A DNA stretch of 64,000 nucleotides from Roseburia zhanii (GTDB lineage Bacteria; Bacillota; Clostridia; Lachnospirales; Lachnospiraceae): the NCBI RefSeq assembly GCF_014287635.1, contig NZ_JACOPH010000001.1, forward strand, positions 1-64,000, given 5' to 3'. Both the position numbers and the translations under genes were made by a program. Below are positions 8,053 to 16,398 of this stretch, in pieces (within the stretch, counting starts at the first letter, position 1; every line of letters starts with the position of its first letter). The notes below the pieces were generated by a model. That model was not told the origin of the DNA. It saw only the letters and a program-made list of their open reading frames with translations, and ran no database searches.

Positions 8053-9657
8053 ATGCGTATAACAAATAATATGATGTTAAATACGACATCTTCCAATATC
8101 AATGGAAATAAATTAAATGTCAATAATCTGAATAACCAGATGTCATCCCAGAAGAAGATCCAGAGACCTTCGGAAGATCCGGTTATTGCAATCCGTGCAT
8201 TGCGCCTTAGAAGTACATTAAGCCAGATCAACCAGTACTATGAGAAAAACATTCCGGATGCACAGACCTGGTTAGAAGTAACAGAAACAGCATTTAAGAA
8301 TATGAATAAGATTTTAAAAGATGTCAGAACACAGTGCGTAACAGGTACAAACTCCTACCTGACAGCAGATGACAGAAGTACGATCTTAAAGAGTTTAACA
8401 GCCTTAAAATCCCAGCTTTATTCAGAAGGTAATTCAGATAATGCAGGAAGAACAGTATTTACGGGATTTAAGACGAATTCACAGCTTACCTTTATGGAAG
8501 ATGAAACAGATACATCTTATAAGATCTCACAGAGTTTTTCTTATAAAGATCTAGGAGAATTTACTTATTACAGTGGATCGGTAGATGTGCCGAATACGGT
8601 AGCAGACGTACAGAATACAGGTAATATCTCAGATATTTCAAAGAGCAGTTTTGACCGTATCCGGCTTGCATATGATAAAGTAGATGAGATCACTAACTTA
8701 AGTTATTCCTATGGCAATACAGAAGTTACATTCTCAAAGCAGTCAGCAACAACGAATCCGGATGGAAGTGTGACTTATCCTGCAGAAGATGAATTTGGCG
8801 ATCCGGTATTAGATGCAGATGGAAATGCAGTCACCATGACTGTGTATGATACACAGAAAGCATGGGAAGCAGCCAGTGCAGACGGCACAAAGACAGTCGG
8901 TGCCAATGAACTTGTCTTTATCAAAGATGCAGGAGATCTGGTCGTTGGAAGTTCAATCTCTAATGACTTAAAGTCAAATAAGGCAGCGTTTACGATCGAT
9001 TATCAGAAAACCGGTTTTGACAAAGGAGAACTTCGCCCGGAATATTATTATAACTGTACAGATGTCAGTGATGCGGCAAATCCGATCAAGTATACCAAAT
9101 ATAATGCAGATGGCAGTAAGATTTATGAAGATATCAATTATACAGTTGCATTGAATCAGACCATTAAGGTGAATATGCAGGCAGATGAAGTATTTGACAT
9201 GAGTATTTATCAGGATGTCGTAGAATTGACAGATTCCGTACAGGCAGCGATCAATGCACATGATAAAGTTGATAAGCTGACAGCAATGAAGTCAGAAGCA
9301 CAGTATGCAGATTATCAGGATGAGATACAGGAATGGTTAGATGCTGCACAGAAAGAAGCAGATTATGCAGACAGCCGTCTGACATCCTTATACAGTGCCG
9401 GAATCGGTAAGTTTGATCAGTATATGGAAAAACTGAATGTGGCATATACAGAAGTTGGTGCGAGAGGTGACCAGCTTAAGATGACAGAGTCAAGAATGAG
9501 CAACCAGCAGCTTACAGTAGAGCAGTTGAAATCTGACAATGAAGACAGGAATATTTCTGATATCATTATTGACTATACAGCAGCTTACAATGCATATCAG
9601 GCATCGCTGCTTGCTTCAAGTAAAATAGAAAAACAGACATTGTTGAATTATATTTAA
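8053..9657 (+). CDS. flgL: Flagellar hook-associated protein 3, FlgL
   Basis: 534 residues. FlgL is the flagellin-like second junction protein. The flagellin-type N-terminus starts MRITNNMMLN and has the PSEDPVIAIRALRLRS block near residue 39. The C-terminus has the family helix IIDYTAAYNAYQASLLASSK near 504-523. It is much longer than the usual 290-400 residues. The extra mass lies in the middle (about 130-430), where acidic and tyrosine-rich insertion sequences would form surface domains. AGGAGGA precedes the start by 6 bases. The stop codon sits 2 bases before a folded repeat-like element. Confidence 0.93.
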   Translation: MRITNNMMLNTTSSNINGNKLNVNNLNNQMSSQKKIQRPSEDPVIAIRALRLRSTLSQINQYYEKNIPDAQTWLEVTETAFKNMNKILKDVRTQCVTGTNSYLTADDRSTILKSLTALKSQLYSEGNSDNAGRTVFTGFKTNSQLTFMEDETDTSYKISQSFSYKDLGEFTYYSGSVDVPNTVADVQNTGNISDISKSSFDRIRLAYDKVDEITNLSYSYGNTEVTFSKQSATTNPDGSVTYPAEDEFGDPVLDADGNAVTMTVYDTQKAWEAASADGTKTVGANELVFIKDAGDLVVGSSISNDLKSNKAAFTIDYQKTGFDKGELRPEYYYNCTDVSDAANPIKYTKYNADGSKIYEDINYTVALNQTIKVNMQADEVFDMSIYQDVVELTDSVQAAINAHDKVDKLTAMKSEAQYADYQDEIQEWLDAAQKEADYADSRLTSLYSAGIGKFDQYMEKLNVAYTEVGARGDQLKMTESRMSNQQLTVEQLKSDNEDRNISDIIIDYTAAYNAYQASLLASSKIEKQTLLNYI

Positions 9658-9659
9658 AA

Positions 9660-9858
9660 TAGTAACTATTCGAAACCCTTTAGAATCATAAAAATTGATA
9701 CGTCATGCTTGTATGTAAGTAGCAATTTTTATGATTCGTAAGGTGGCTCGAATAGAGCCACCGCCCTCATATATGAGCAAAATAGCTGCAAAGCAGCGGT
9801 AAAGCACGATTTATCGTGCGGTTTTGCGAATATATGAGTAGGGTTTGAATAGTTGCTA
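9660..9858. repeat. Folded 199-bp element with terminal inverted repeats (MITE-like or structured RNA)
   Basis: The ends are inverted copies: 9660-9679 (TAGTAACTATTC...) against 9840-9858 (...GAATAGTTGCTA), 18 of about 20 bases pairing. Between them lie perfect stems: 9683-9697 with 9723-9737 (15 bp), 9742-9748 with 9756-9762 (7 bp), and 9766-9773 with 9831-9838 (8 bp). The last encloses 9777-9782 with 9822-9827, and inside that the hairpins 9785-9789/9793-9797 and 9804-9809/9814-9819. A-rich triplets flank both ends and could be a short target duplication. There is no open frame of note. It sits between flgL and fliW within one transcription unit. Confidence 0.75.
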
Positions 9859-9865
9859 AAAGTGG

Positions 9866-9913
9866 CAGCCGCCTGTATACAAAGAGTGTGCAGGCGGCTG
9901 TAACAGAAGTTAC
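9866..9913 (+). promoter_or_regulatory. Two hairpins in the fliW leader
   Basis: A perfect 10-bp GC-rich stem (9866-9875 with 9891-9900, 15-base loop) is followed at once by a 5-bp stem (9900-9904 with 9909-9913). No T-run follows, so they are not classical terminators. They could set an mRNA processing or stability boundary between the hook-junction genes and fliW-csrA. Confidence 0.5.
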
Positions 9914-9962
9914 CGTATCAGACAGCTTTAAACTGTAATAAACAGAAATGAGGACAGATAGC

Positions 9963-10421
9963 ATGAAAGCAGATACAAGATTATTTGGAAAAATTGAAAT
10001 TGAAGATGAAAAGATCCTTACCTTTGATCAGGGAATCATCGGATTCCCGTATATGAAACATTTTGCACTGATTTTTGATGTAGAGGACGGAAAAGAAGCA
10101 AAGATCAAATGGCTGCAGTCCATGGATGAGGAATGTTTTGCAATGCCGGTCATGAGTCCTTACGAATTAGTACCGGATTATCATCCGTCTGTCAGTGATG
10201 AAACATGGCAGACCTTAGGCGAGATCAGAGATGAGGATATGCTAGTTTTAGTAACGGTTACCGTACCGACAGATATTACACAGATGTCGATCAATTTAAA
10301 AGCACCGGTAGTTGTCAATTTAGCAACAAATAAAGCTTCACAGGTGATCGTAGAAGACGAATATCCGGTAAAATACAAGATTTATGACAAAGTAAAAGAC
10401 GGAAAGAAAGAAGGTGAATAG
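9963..10421 (+). CDS. fliW: Flagellar assembly factor FliW (CsrA antagonist)
   Basis: 152 residues. FliW binds either flagellin or CsrA. When flagellin is exported, FliW is freed, captures CsrA and so relieves repression of flagellin translation. The sequence has the family core ([12 protein letters not shown] near residue 18, then [18 protein letters not shown] near 115). I chose the ATG at 9963 because AGGA at 9951-9954 is 8 bases ahead and homologues start near MKADTR. The ATG at 9948 would overlap its own ribosome site. It is followed by csrA after 2 bases, the standard functional pair. Confidence 0.95.
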   Translation: MKADTRLFGKIEIEDEKILTFDQGIIGFPYMKHFALIFDVEDGKEAKIKWLQSMDEECFAMPVMSPYELVPDYHPSVSDETWQTLGEIRDEDMLVLVTVTVPTDITQMSINLKAPVVVNLATNKASQVIVEDEYPVKYKIYDKVKDGKKEGE

Positions 10422-10423
10422 AA

Positions 10424-10639
10424 ATGCTGGCATTGACAAGACGGAAAGGTGAATCCTTAGTCATTAACAACAATGTGGAGATCACCGTATTAGAGATCCG
10501 CGGAGATCAGGTGAAGATCGGTATTTCTGCACCGAAAGAAGTCCCGATCTACCGTAAAGAAGTATATTTGCAGATCGAAAATGAAAATAAAGCAGCAATC
10601 ACACCGGAAAGTGTAGATGCAATAAAAAAATTATTCTAA
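10424..10639 (+). CDS. csrA: Translational regulator CsrA
   Basis: 71 residues. CsrA dimers bind GGA motifs in mRNA leaders and block the ribosome site. The start [16 protein letters not shown] and the RNA-binding strand with [20 protein letters not shown] are canonical, and the length is normal for Firmicutes. It overlaps the fliW region almost directly (2-base gap), with AAGGTG as ribosome site inside the fliW end. Its likely main target here is the flagellin leader, where a GGA hairpin is visible at 29093-29110. The stop codon overlaps the -35 of the next promoter. Confidence 0.97.
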   Translation: MLALTRRKGESLVINNNVEITVLEIRGDQVKIGISAPKEVPIYRKEVYLQIENENKAAITPESVDAIKKLF

Positions 10640-10664
10640 TTTTTTTATTGGAAAAAACCGATAT
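10637..10664 (+). promoter_or_regulatory. SigD-type promoter before flaG-fliD-fliS
   Basis: TAAT (10637-10640), a 16-bp spacer, then ACCGATAT (10657-10664). The -10 agrees in 7 of 8 bases with GCCGATAT. The -35 is weaker and overlaps the csrA stop codon. It gives the filament-cap genes an extra late promoter. Confidence 0.55.
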
Positions 10665-10730
10665 AAAAATTGAAAGATATGTAAAATAAAAGTAAAACAG
10701 CAGAACAGGGATCACACGGAGGTGGTTAAG

Positions 10731-11141
10731 ATGGTAATTGAAGGTATTAAAAGTTCGGGTGTGGCTTATCAGGGAAGTACGTCAGGTCCGGAATCAGTCA
10801 CAGAAACTGACAAGACAGCTTCAGCTGCCACTTCGGCAGATGTTTCGGATAAGCAGACAGATGCTCCGGCTGCACAGGAAAATGCGTTAAATGGTGAAGA
10901 TGAAGCAGTTATCGTTGGCTGTGGAACAGAAGCGATGAAGAAAGCAGTAGATGAGATCAATAAGAATGTAAAAAATTCTGAAGCAATATTTGGAATCCAC
11001 GATGCAACGAATCGTGTCACGATCAAGATCGTAGATAAGGATACAAAGAAAGTAATTAAAGAGTATCCACCGGAAAAGACACTTGATATGATCGCAAAGG
11101 TCTGGGAGATGGCAGGCCTTATGGTAGATGAAAAGAGATAG
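10731..11141 (+). CDS. flaG: FlaG family flagellar protein
   Basis: 136 residues. FlaG-family proteins affect filament length and usually lie directly before fliD. The N-terminal half (1-75) is a low-complexity Ser/Thr/Ala stretch. The conserved FlaG domain is the C-terminal 60 residues (IFGIHDATNRVTIKIVDKDT near 87, then KEYPPEKTLDMIAKVWEMAG). The ATG at 10731 is chosen because GGAGGTGG ends 5 bases upstream. An upstream GTG at 10722 lies within that site. Twelve bases separate it from fliD. Confidence 0.92.
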   Translation: MVIEGIKSSGVAYQGSTSGPESVTETDKTASAATSADVSDKQTDAPAAQENALNGEDEAVIVGCGTEAMKKAVDEINKNVKNSEAIFGIHDATNRVTIKIVDKDTKKVIKEYPPEKTLDMIAKVWEMAGLMVDEKR

Positions 11142-11153
11142 GAGGATAAGCAT

Positions 11154-13436
11154 ATGCCAATCAGGATTACAGGAATGAATTCAGGACTTGATACAGAGGC
11201 GTTAGTATCAGAGTTAGTATCAGCGTATCGTAAGAAAACTGAGAAATATACAAAAGCTCAGACCAAATTATCATGGAAACAGGATGCGTGGAAGTCACTA
11301 AATACAAAAGTTGTCAGTTTTTATAATAATATCAGCAGTATGCGTTATTCATCCGCATATTCGCTGCGTTCAGCAACAGTATCAGATAGTACAAAAGCAA
11401 AGGTTTCTGCTAGTTCAAGTGCTGTAAACGGAACCTATGCTGTTAAGATTGAACAGACAGCAAAAAGCGGTTATTTAACCGGTGCGCAGCTGAAGTCAGA
11501 CATTACAGAGAGCAGTACTTTAAAAGATCTTGGTTATTCAGCGGGAAATGGCACAATTACCGTAGCAAGTGGTGATAAAGTTACTGATATTGCGGTTACA
11601 GAGGATATGAAAGTATCTGAATTTGTAAATGCATTAAAGGGTGCAGGTGTAAATGCGAATTTTGATTCTTCAAATCATAGAATTTATGTTGCTGCAGCAA
11701 AGTCAGGAAAAGAAAATGATTTTTCGCTTTCCGGATCAGATGCAGCAGGTACAAGCGCATTAGCCTCTTTAGGATTAGCTGTAAATTCAAATGCAGATAT
11801 GACCATGTATAAGGCATGGGCTTCTTATGCAAAAAATGAAAATGGAGAAGCCTATATCACAGGCTTTGACGCAGACGGAAAAGCCATTACAAACGGTGTT
11901 TACAGTGAAGATAAGACGAAGGCAGAGATGGATTCTATTCTGACAAACATGACGACATACCGTACAACGGTGACGAATAATAAATCCCAGATTGCATATG
12001 CAAAAGCATATCAGACTGCACAGAATGTATCTTCTAAACTGAATGATACCACAAAGGAAACTACTCTGAAAAATCTCTTAGCTGAATCTAAGTTAGACGG
12101 TAAATATGTATCACAGGATGGCACGATTTATGAGCAGCAGAATGATGGTACTTACAAGAAAAAAGGCAGTGATGAGAAATTTGGAGTGTCAGAGGCAGAC
12201 TTAAATGCACAGGGCATTACACTTTCAAATGCTGATGAAAAATTAAAAGAGTTGGAATTAGAAGCCGGCTTAGCTAAAAAGACGACAAATAAAGATGGCA
12301 TTGAAATTGTAGAAGTAGACAGTGCTGCAGTCAGCGCATATAAAACAGCACTTAGTACAGTATCCTCTTATGAGGAAGATACTGCAAACGCAGATGCAGT
12401 TGATCAGGTCAAAAATGCAGCAGATCTTGATGCATTGATTTCAGATCTTCAGGCAGAATATGATGATGCGGAAGCATATCTCGAGAAATACAGTCTGTTA
12501 AATGATGCTAGTTTTACAGCGGACAGTGTGACGGCTAAGATCAGTAATGCAGCAAATGTTCTTGAAGATCCGTCAGCACTTCCGGTAAGTGCTGGTGCAA
12601 CCAGGGTGGATGCAGAAAATGCAGTCATCTATGTGAATGGAGCAAGATATGAGGATTCTGACAATACATTTACAATCAACGGATTAACGATTGAGGCATA
12701 TGCGACAACTGGTAATGATGATATTTCAGTATCAGTTTCTAATAATACACAGGGAATGTATGACAAGATTAAGAGTATGCTCAAAGAGTACAATACATTA
12801 ATCAATGAAATGACCAAACTTTACAATGCGGATGTAGCAAAAAATATGGAGCCGCTGACATCTGATGAAAAAGAGGCAATGACAGATAAAGAAGTGGAGC
12901 AGTGGGAAACAAAAATTAAAGATTCGCTTCTCCGCCGTGATAGCACACTTGAGAGTTTAAAGAGCTCTATGACAACAACCATGCTCTCATCCATTACTAT
13001 CAATGGAAAGTCATACAGTCTTTCGAGTTTTGGCATAAAGACATTAGGCGTGTTAAATGCTTCTGAAAATGAGGAAAATGCATTCCATATTGACGGAGAT
13101 TCTGAGGATTCCCTTGTTTCCGGTCATGCAGATAAACTGATGGCAGCATTGTCTGAAGATCCGGATACAGTTATGACATTCTTTAAAGAATTAACATCCA
13201 AAGTATATGATAAGATCAATGCAAAGATGCGTTCGACAACAATCAGTAGTTTTAATGTTGTATATAATGACAAAGAGATGGCAAAGGAGTATAGTGATTA
13301 TACGGAAACCATCAGCAAGTGGGAACAGAAGCTAGAGGATATGGAAGATTCTTATTACAAGAAATTCTCTGCGATGGAATCTGCACTTGCAAAATTACAA
13401 AGCCAGCAGTCATCATTGGCTAGTATGCTGGGATAA
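11154..13436 (+). CDS. fliD: Flagellar filament capping protein FliD (oversized)
   Basis: 760 residues. FliD caps the growing filament and folds flagellin subunits into place outside the cell. The N-terminal FliD domain is clear (RITGMNSGLDTEALVSELVS at 3-22, then TKLSWKQDAWKSLN). The C-terminal FliD domain and coiled coil end LAKLQSQQSSLASML. Typical FliD has 450-500 residues. The extra 250 lie roughly at residues 215-450 (DDAEAYLEKYSL and similar helical, acidic sequence), probably an added surface domain. It precedes its export chaperone gene fliS. A second FliD-like gene is found at 53962-55257. Confidence 0.95.
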   Translation: MPIRITGMNSGLDTEALVSELVSAYRKKTEKYTKAQTKLSWKQDAWKSLNTKVVSFYNNISSMRYSSAYSLRSATVSDSTKAKVSASSSAVNGTYAVKIEQTAKSGYLTGAQLKSDITESSTLKDLGYSAGNGTITVASGDKVTDIAVTEDMKVSEFVNALKGAGVNANFDSSNHRIYVAAAKSGKENDFSLSGSDAAGTSALASLGLAVNSNADMTMYKAWASYAKNENGEAYITGFDADGKAITNGVYSEDKTKAEMDSILTNMTTYRTTVTNNKSQIAYAKAYQTAQNVSSKLNDTTKETTLKNLLAESKLDGKYVSQDGTIYEQQNDGTYKKKGSDEKFGVSEADLNAQGITLSNADEKLKELELEAGLAKKTTNKDGIEIVEVDSAAVSAYKTALSTVSSYEEDTANADAVDQVKNAADLDALISDLQAEYDDAEAYLEKYSLLNDASFTADSVTAKISNAANVLEDPSALPVSAGATRVDAENAVIYVNGARYEDSDNTFTINGLTIEAYATTGNDDISVSVSNNTQGMYDKIKSMLKEYNTLINEMTKLYNADVAKNMEPLTSDEKEAMTDKEVEQWETKIKDSLLRRDSTLESLKSSMTTTMLSSITINGKSYSLSSFGIKTLGVLNASENEENAFHIDGDSEDSLVSGHADKLMAALSEDPDTVMTFFKELTSKVYDKINAKMRSTTISSFNVVYNDKEMAKEYSDYTETISKWEQKLEDMEDSYYKKFSAMESALAKLQSQQSSLASMLG

Positions 13437-13462
13437 AATCATCCAAACAAGGAGGTTAGCTG

Positions 13463-13837
13463 ATGATTAAGAGTAATGGGTATGCAGCATATGCCAACAG
13501 CAAAGTGGCAACTGCAACACCAGCAGAATTGACATTAATGTTATATGATGGAGCAATTAAATTCTGCAATATAGCAATTATGGCATTAGAAGAAAAGGAT
13601 TTAGAGAAGGCACATAATAATATCATTAAAGTTGAGAACATTATTTCGGAATTTCAGATTACGTTAAATCACAAATATCCGGTAGCAAAGGATTTTGATG
13701 CTGTTTATAAGTATCTGAAAGAGCGTTTAGTGGAGGCAAATGTAAAAAAAGATAAAGAGGTGCTAGAAGAAGTACTAGAATATCTTCGGACCATGCGTGA
13801 TACATGGAAAGAGGTTATGAAAGTTGCGCATGCATAA
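13463..13837 (+). CDS. fliS: Flagellin export chaperone FliS
   Basis: 124 residues, a four-helix-bundle chaperone that binds the flagellin C-terminus and prevents early polymerisation. Diagnostic sequence: GYAAYANSKVATATPAELTL near residue 5, MLYDGAIKFCNIAI next, and MRDTWKEVMK near the end. An AAGGAGG site precedes the ATG at 13463 by 7 bases. Gene order fliD-fliS is standard. Confidence 0.96.
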   Translation: MIKSNGYAAYANSKVATATPAELTLMLYDGAIKFCNIAIMALEEKDLEKAHNNIIKVENIISEFQITLNHKYPVAKDFDAVYKYLKERLVEANVKKDKEVLEEVLEYLRTMRDTWKEVMKVAHA

Positions 13838-13862
13838 TGGGGTGTGAATGGGAGATTACAGC

Positions 13863-14342
13863 ATGAATGAGAATTATGTAGATATAATGCTACAAAGTTT
13901 AAAGAAGAAAGTAACGGTATTAAATCAGATTATTGAATTAAACCGCCAGCAGAAAATTCTTCTAGATGATCCTAATTTGCCACCAGAATCCTTAGAACAG
14001 AATTTAAGTGACAAGGATCAGATGATACGGAAGCTAAATGAACTTGATGAGGGATTTGAAGAATTATATAACCGGGTAAAAGATGAATTGCAGGCGCAAA
14101 GAGCACAATATGTCAGCCAGATCTCACAGATGCAGGATCTGATCAAGGAGATTACAGAGAAGTCTGCGATGATCCAGACGCAGGAACTGCGTAACAAAGA
14201 GAAAGCAATGCAGAAATTTTCCGGTATCCGCAAACAGGTCAAAGGAGTCCGAAACAGTCAGAAAGTGGTAAAACAGTATTATCAGAATATGATGAAACAG
14301 AATAGTTACTCAGGAGCAAGTGTTGTAGATAACAGAAAATAA
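13863..14342 (+). CDS. FliT/FlgN-like helical flagellar chaperone
   Basis: About 159 residues, nearly all alpha-helix and coiled coil (residues 8-110), ending in a basic tail (KKKSQKVVKQYYQ-like). The opening LQSLKKKVTVLNQIIELNRQ resembles FlgN-fold export chaperones. Position after fliS is where Firmicutes usually carry a FliT-like FliD chaperone. I prefer the ATG at 13863, with GGGAGA at 13850-13855. An ATG at 13848 with GGGGTG ahead would add five residues. The partner protein is an inference from position. A terminator follows at 14349, closing the flagellar operon. Confidence 0.7.
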   Translation: MNENYVDIMLQSLKKKVTVLNQIIELNRQQKILLDDPNLPPESLEQNLSDKDQMIRKLNELDEGFEELYNRVKDELQAQRAQYVSQISQMQDLIKEITEKSAMIQTQELRNKEKAMQKFSGIRKQVKGVRNSQKVVKQYYQNMMKQNSYSGASVVDNRK

Positions 14343-14348
14343 TCAGAG

Positions 14349-14380
14349 AATGGCACACAGTTTTTCTGCGTGCCATTTTT
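14349..14380 (+). terminator. Terminator at the end of the flagellar operon
   Basis: A 12-bp stem (14349-14360 with 14366-14377, one mismatch) with a T5 loop is followed by a short T-run. It lies only 6 bases past the FliT-like stop and 16 bases before the first licD-like gene, so some read-through is likely. Confidence 0.65.
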
Positions 14381-14395
14381 GCGTGGGAAAAAAAT

Positions 14396-15316
14396 ATGAA
14401 AAAAGAACCAAAATTACAGTTTGATGAAAAGTATTTTGAAGGGGAAATAAGAGAGGGATTTTATGTTGAGCCAATGATGAAACGAGCCTGGGCAGCCCAG
14501 CTTGAAGTGGTATGTGATCTGCGGGAGTATTTTGAAGCGTATGGGATTCATTTCTTTGCAGATTGGGGAACATTACTTGGAGCAGTACGTCATCAGGGAT
14601 TTATTCCGTGGGATGATGATATCGATCTTGCGATGACTAGGGCAGATTATAGAAGGCTCCTCGAGATTTCTAAAAATGATTTTCCGGAAGGCTATACGTT
14701 TTACTGTGTAGGAGAAAATGAAGGAATGAATCTGCCATTTGCAAGAATCACAAATTCTGCGAAGATTGATTGGTCAGAAGAGCATCTATATAAATACCAT
14801 GGATGCCCTTATTCTGTAGGAGTAGATATTTTTATTATTGACATACTGCCAGAGGAATCAGAGGAAAGAGAACTGTTAGCAGATATTACGGAGATGCTTC
14901 TTGGTGCAGTTCACGTATGTGCGAGAAAAGAAGATGTTTCAGGTATTCTGCCGCAGATCGAAGAAATGCTTGGCGTCACGTTTGACCGTTCGAAATCCGT
15001 ATTTTCACAGTTACTTCTGCTATTAGATGAAGTAAGCCGGTTATATGAAGATGAAAATGGCACAGAGGTTACAGAAGTCTGCTATTGGATCGACAGAAAG
15101 GAACTCGTGTGGAAAAAAGAGTGGTTTGAAAGATATACAGAACTTCCGTTTGAAAAGATAACCCTCCCGGTTCCGTATGAGTATGATAAACTTCTTACAA
15201 ATATGTTTGGAGATTATATGACACCGGTACGTGGTGGGGCAGACCATGACTATCCGTTTTATGCGAAACAGGAAAAAATATTGCGAGAGTATTTGGAAAA
15301 AGAAGCCGGAAAATAA
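14396..15316 (+). CDS. LicD-family phosphotransferase, copy 1
   Basis: 306 residues. LicD proteins transfer phosphocholine or similar phospho-groups from CDP/CMP-activated donors to glycans. The signature is present: FFADWGTLLGAVRHQGFIPW near 54, directly followed by DDDIDLAMTR, the nucleotidyltransferase-fold metal-binding acidic cluster. A downstream GNNLP-type core (NLPFARITNS) and the C-terminal MTPVRGGADHDYPFY also fit. The ribosome site is weak (GGGAAAA). The following gene is a close copy. Because the window also encodes a whole aminoethylphosphonate pathway with a CMP-activating enzyme, I infer a phosphonate rather than choline as donor group. Confidence 0.85.
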   Translation: MKKEPKLQFDEKYFEGEIREGFYVEPMMKRAWAAQLEVVCDLREYFEAYGIHFFADWGTLLGAVRHQGFIPWDDDIDLAMTRADYRRLLEISKNDFPEGYTFYCVGENEGMNLPFARITNSAKIDWSEEHLYKYHGCPYSVGVDIFIIDILPEESEERELLADITEMLLGAVHVCARKEDVSGILPQIEEMLGVTFDRSKSVFSQLLLLLDEVSRLYEDENGTEVTEVCYWIDRKELVWKKEWFERYTELPFEKITLPVPYEYDKLLTNMFGDYMTPVRGGADHDYPFYAKQEKILREYLEKEAGK

Positions 15317-15334
15317 CAGAGGAATACAGATAAA

Positions 15335-16291
15335 ATGGAAAAAGAACCAAAACTGCGATTTGATGAAAGCTATTTTGAAGGGGAAACAAGAGATGGATTT
15401 TATATCGAGCCGATGATGAAACGAGCCTGGGCAGCACAGCTTGAGGTGGTATGTGATTTTCGTGAATTTTGTAAAAAGTATGATATTTCGTTTCTTGCAG
15501 ATTGGGGAACATTGCTTGGTGCAGTGCGTCATCACGGATTTATTCCATGGGATGATGATATTGATCTGGCAATGACAAGGGAGAACTACCGTAAATTGTG
15601 TGAAACAGTGCAAAATAATGATATATGTGGAAACTATTTTATGAAAATAGGCAGCGATCATGAAAGAAACCGCCCATTTGCCCGTATATTAAATGGGACA
15701 AGTATATCATGTTCGAAAGAGTATTTGCATAAATATCATGGATGCCCTTACGCAGTAGGGATTGATCTTTTTGTGATTGATACCTTGCCGGATAATTCAG
15801 AAGAAAGAGAATTTTTTTCGGATATTACAGAAATGTTGTATTCAACAATTATCTGCCTGCGTGATAAAGATGAAGATGTATCAGATGTTCTTCCACAGAT
15901 CGAACAGTTATTTCGGATGTCTTTTGACCATTCGCGGAAGATTCTTCCGCAGCTGCTTTTGTTACTTGATCATGTGAGCCAGATGTATGGGCAGGATGAA
16001 GGCGGTGAGGTTGCAGAAGTCTTTTACTGGATTGACAGACCGGAAATCAGGTGGAAAAGAGAATGGTTTGAAGAATCTGTGGAAATGCCCTTTGAAAATA
16101 TCACCCTGCCGGTTCCTAAGGGATATGGCCATATATTACAGATAGATTATGGAGATTATATGACACCGGTGCGTGGCGGAGCGGATCATGATTATCCGTT
16201 TTATGCAAAGCAGGAAAAGCTTCTGCGTGAGTATTTAGAGAAAGAGACAAAAGAAGATCATGCAGATATACATAAACTGTTAGAATGTTAA
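15335..16291 (+). CDS. LicD-family phosphotransferase, copy 2
   Basis: 318 residues, a tandem paralogue of the preceding gene. The first 95 residues of the two agree at roughly three positions in four (both have EPMMKRAWAAQLEVVCD and FIPWDDDIDLAMTR), while residues 95-200 have diverged. Catalytic acidic residues are intact (DDDID near 75), so both copies should be active, possibly on different acceptor sites. It starts 18 bases after copy 1, with GAGGAATA as a modest ribosome site. No terminator is visible after it, only the SigD-like promoter of the next gene. Confidence 0.85.
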   Translation: MEKEPKLRFDESYFEGETRDGFYIEPMMKRAWAAQLEVVCDFREFCKKYDISFLADWGTLLGAVRHHGFIPWDDDIDLAMTRENYRKLCETVQNNDICGNYFMKIGSDHERNRPFARILNGTSISCSKEYLHKYHGCPYAVGIDLFVIDTLPDNSEEREFFSDITEMLYSTIICLRDKDEDVSDVLPQIEQLFRMSFDHSRKILPQLLLLLDHVSQMYGQDEGGEVAEVFYWIDRPEIRWKREWFEESVEMPFENITLPVPKGYGHILQIDYGDYMTPVRGGADHDYPFYAKQEKLLREYLEKETKEDHADIHKLLEC

Positions 16292-16315
16292 GAAAAGATA
16301 TGAAAAGATCGATAT
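16289..16315 (+). promoter_or_regulatory. SigD-like promoter before the 14-gene modification cluster
   Basis: TAAG (16289-16292), exactly 15 bp, then ATCGATAT (16308-16315), two bases off GCCGATAT. The -35 overlaps the stop codon of the second licD-like gene. The same TAAG-N15 layout is seen before flgM and before the legionaminic operon. Confidence 0.5.
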
Positions 16316-16398
16316 ATATTTTATTAGATCTTTTAATAAAATGATTTAAAATATGCGATAACAGATCAGAAAATAAGAGAATCAGGAAGAAAAGTCAT

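Noticed and set aside
9660..9858. CRISPR array or rRNA-like structure
   Set aside because: There are no direct repeats with spacers and no rRNA/tRNA motifs, only inverted repeats.
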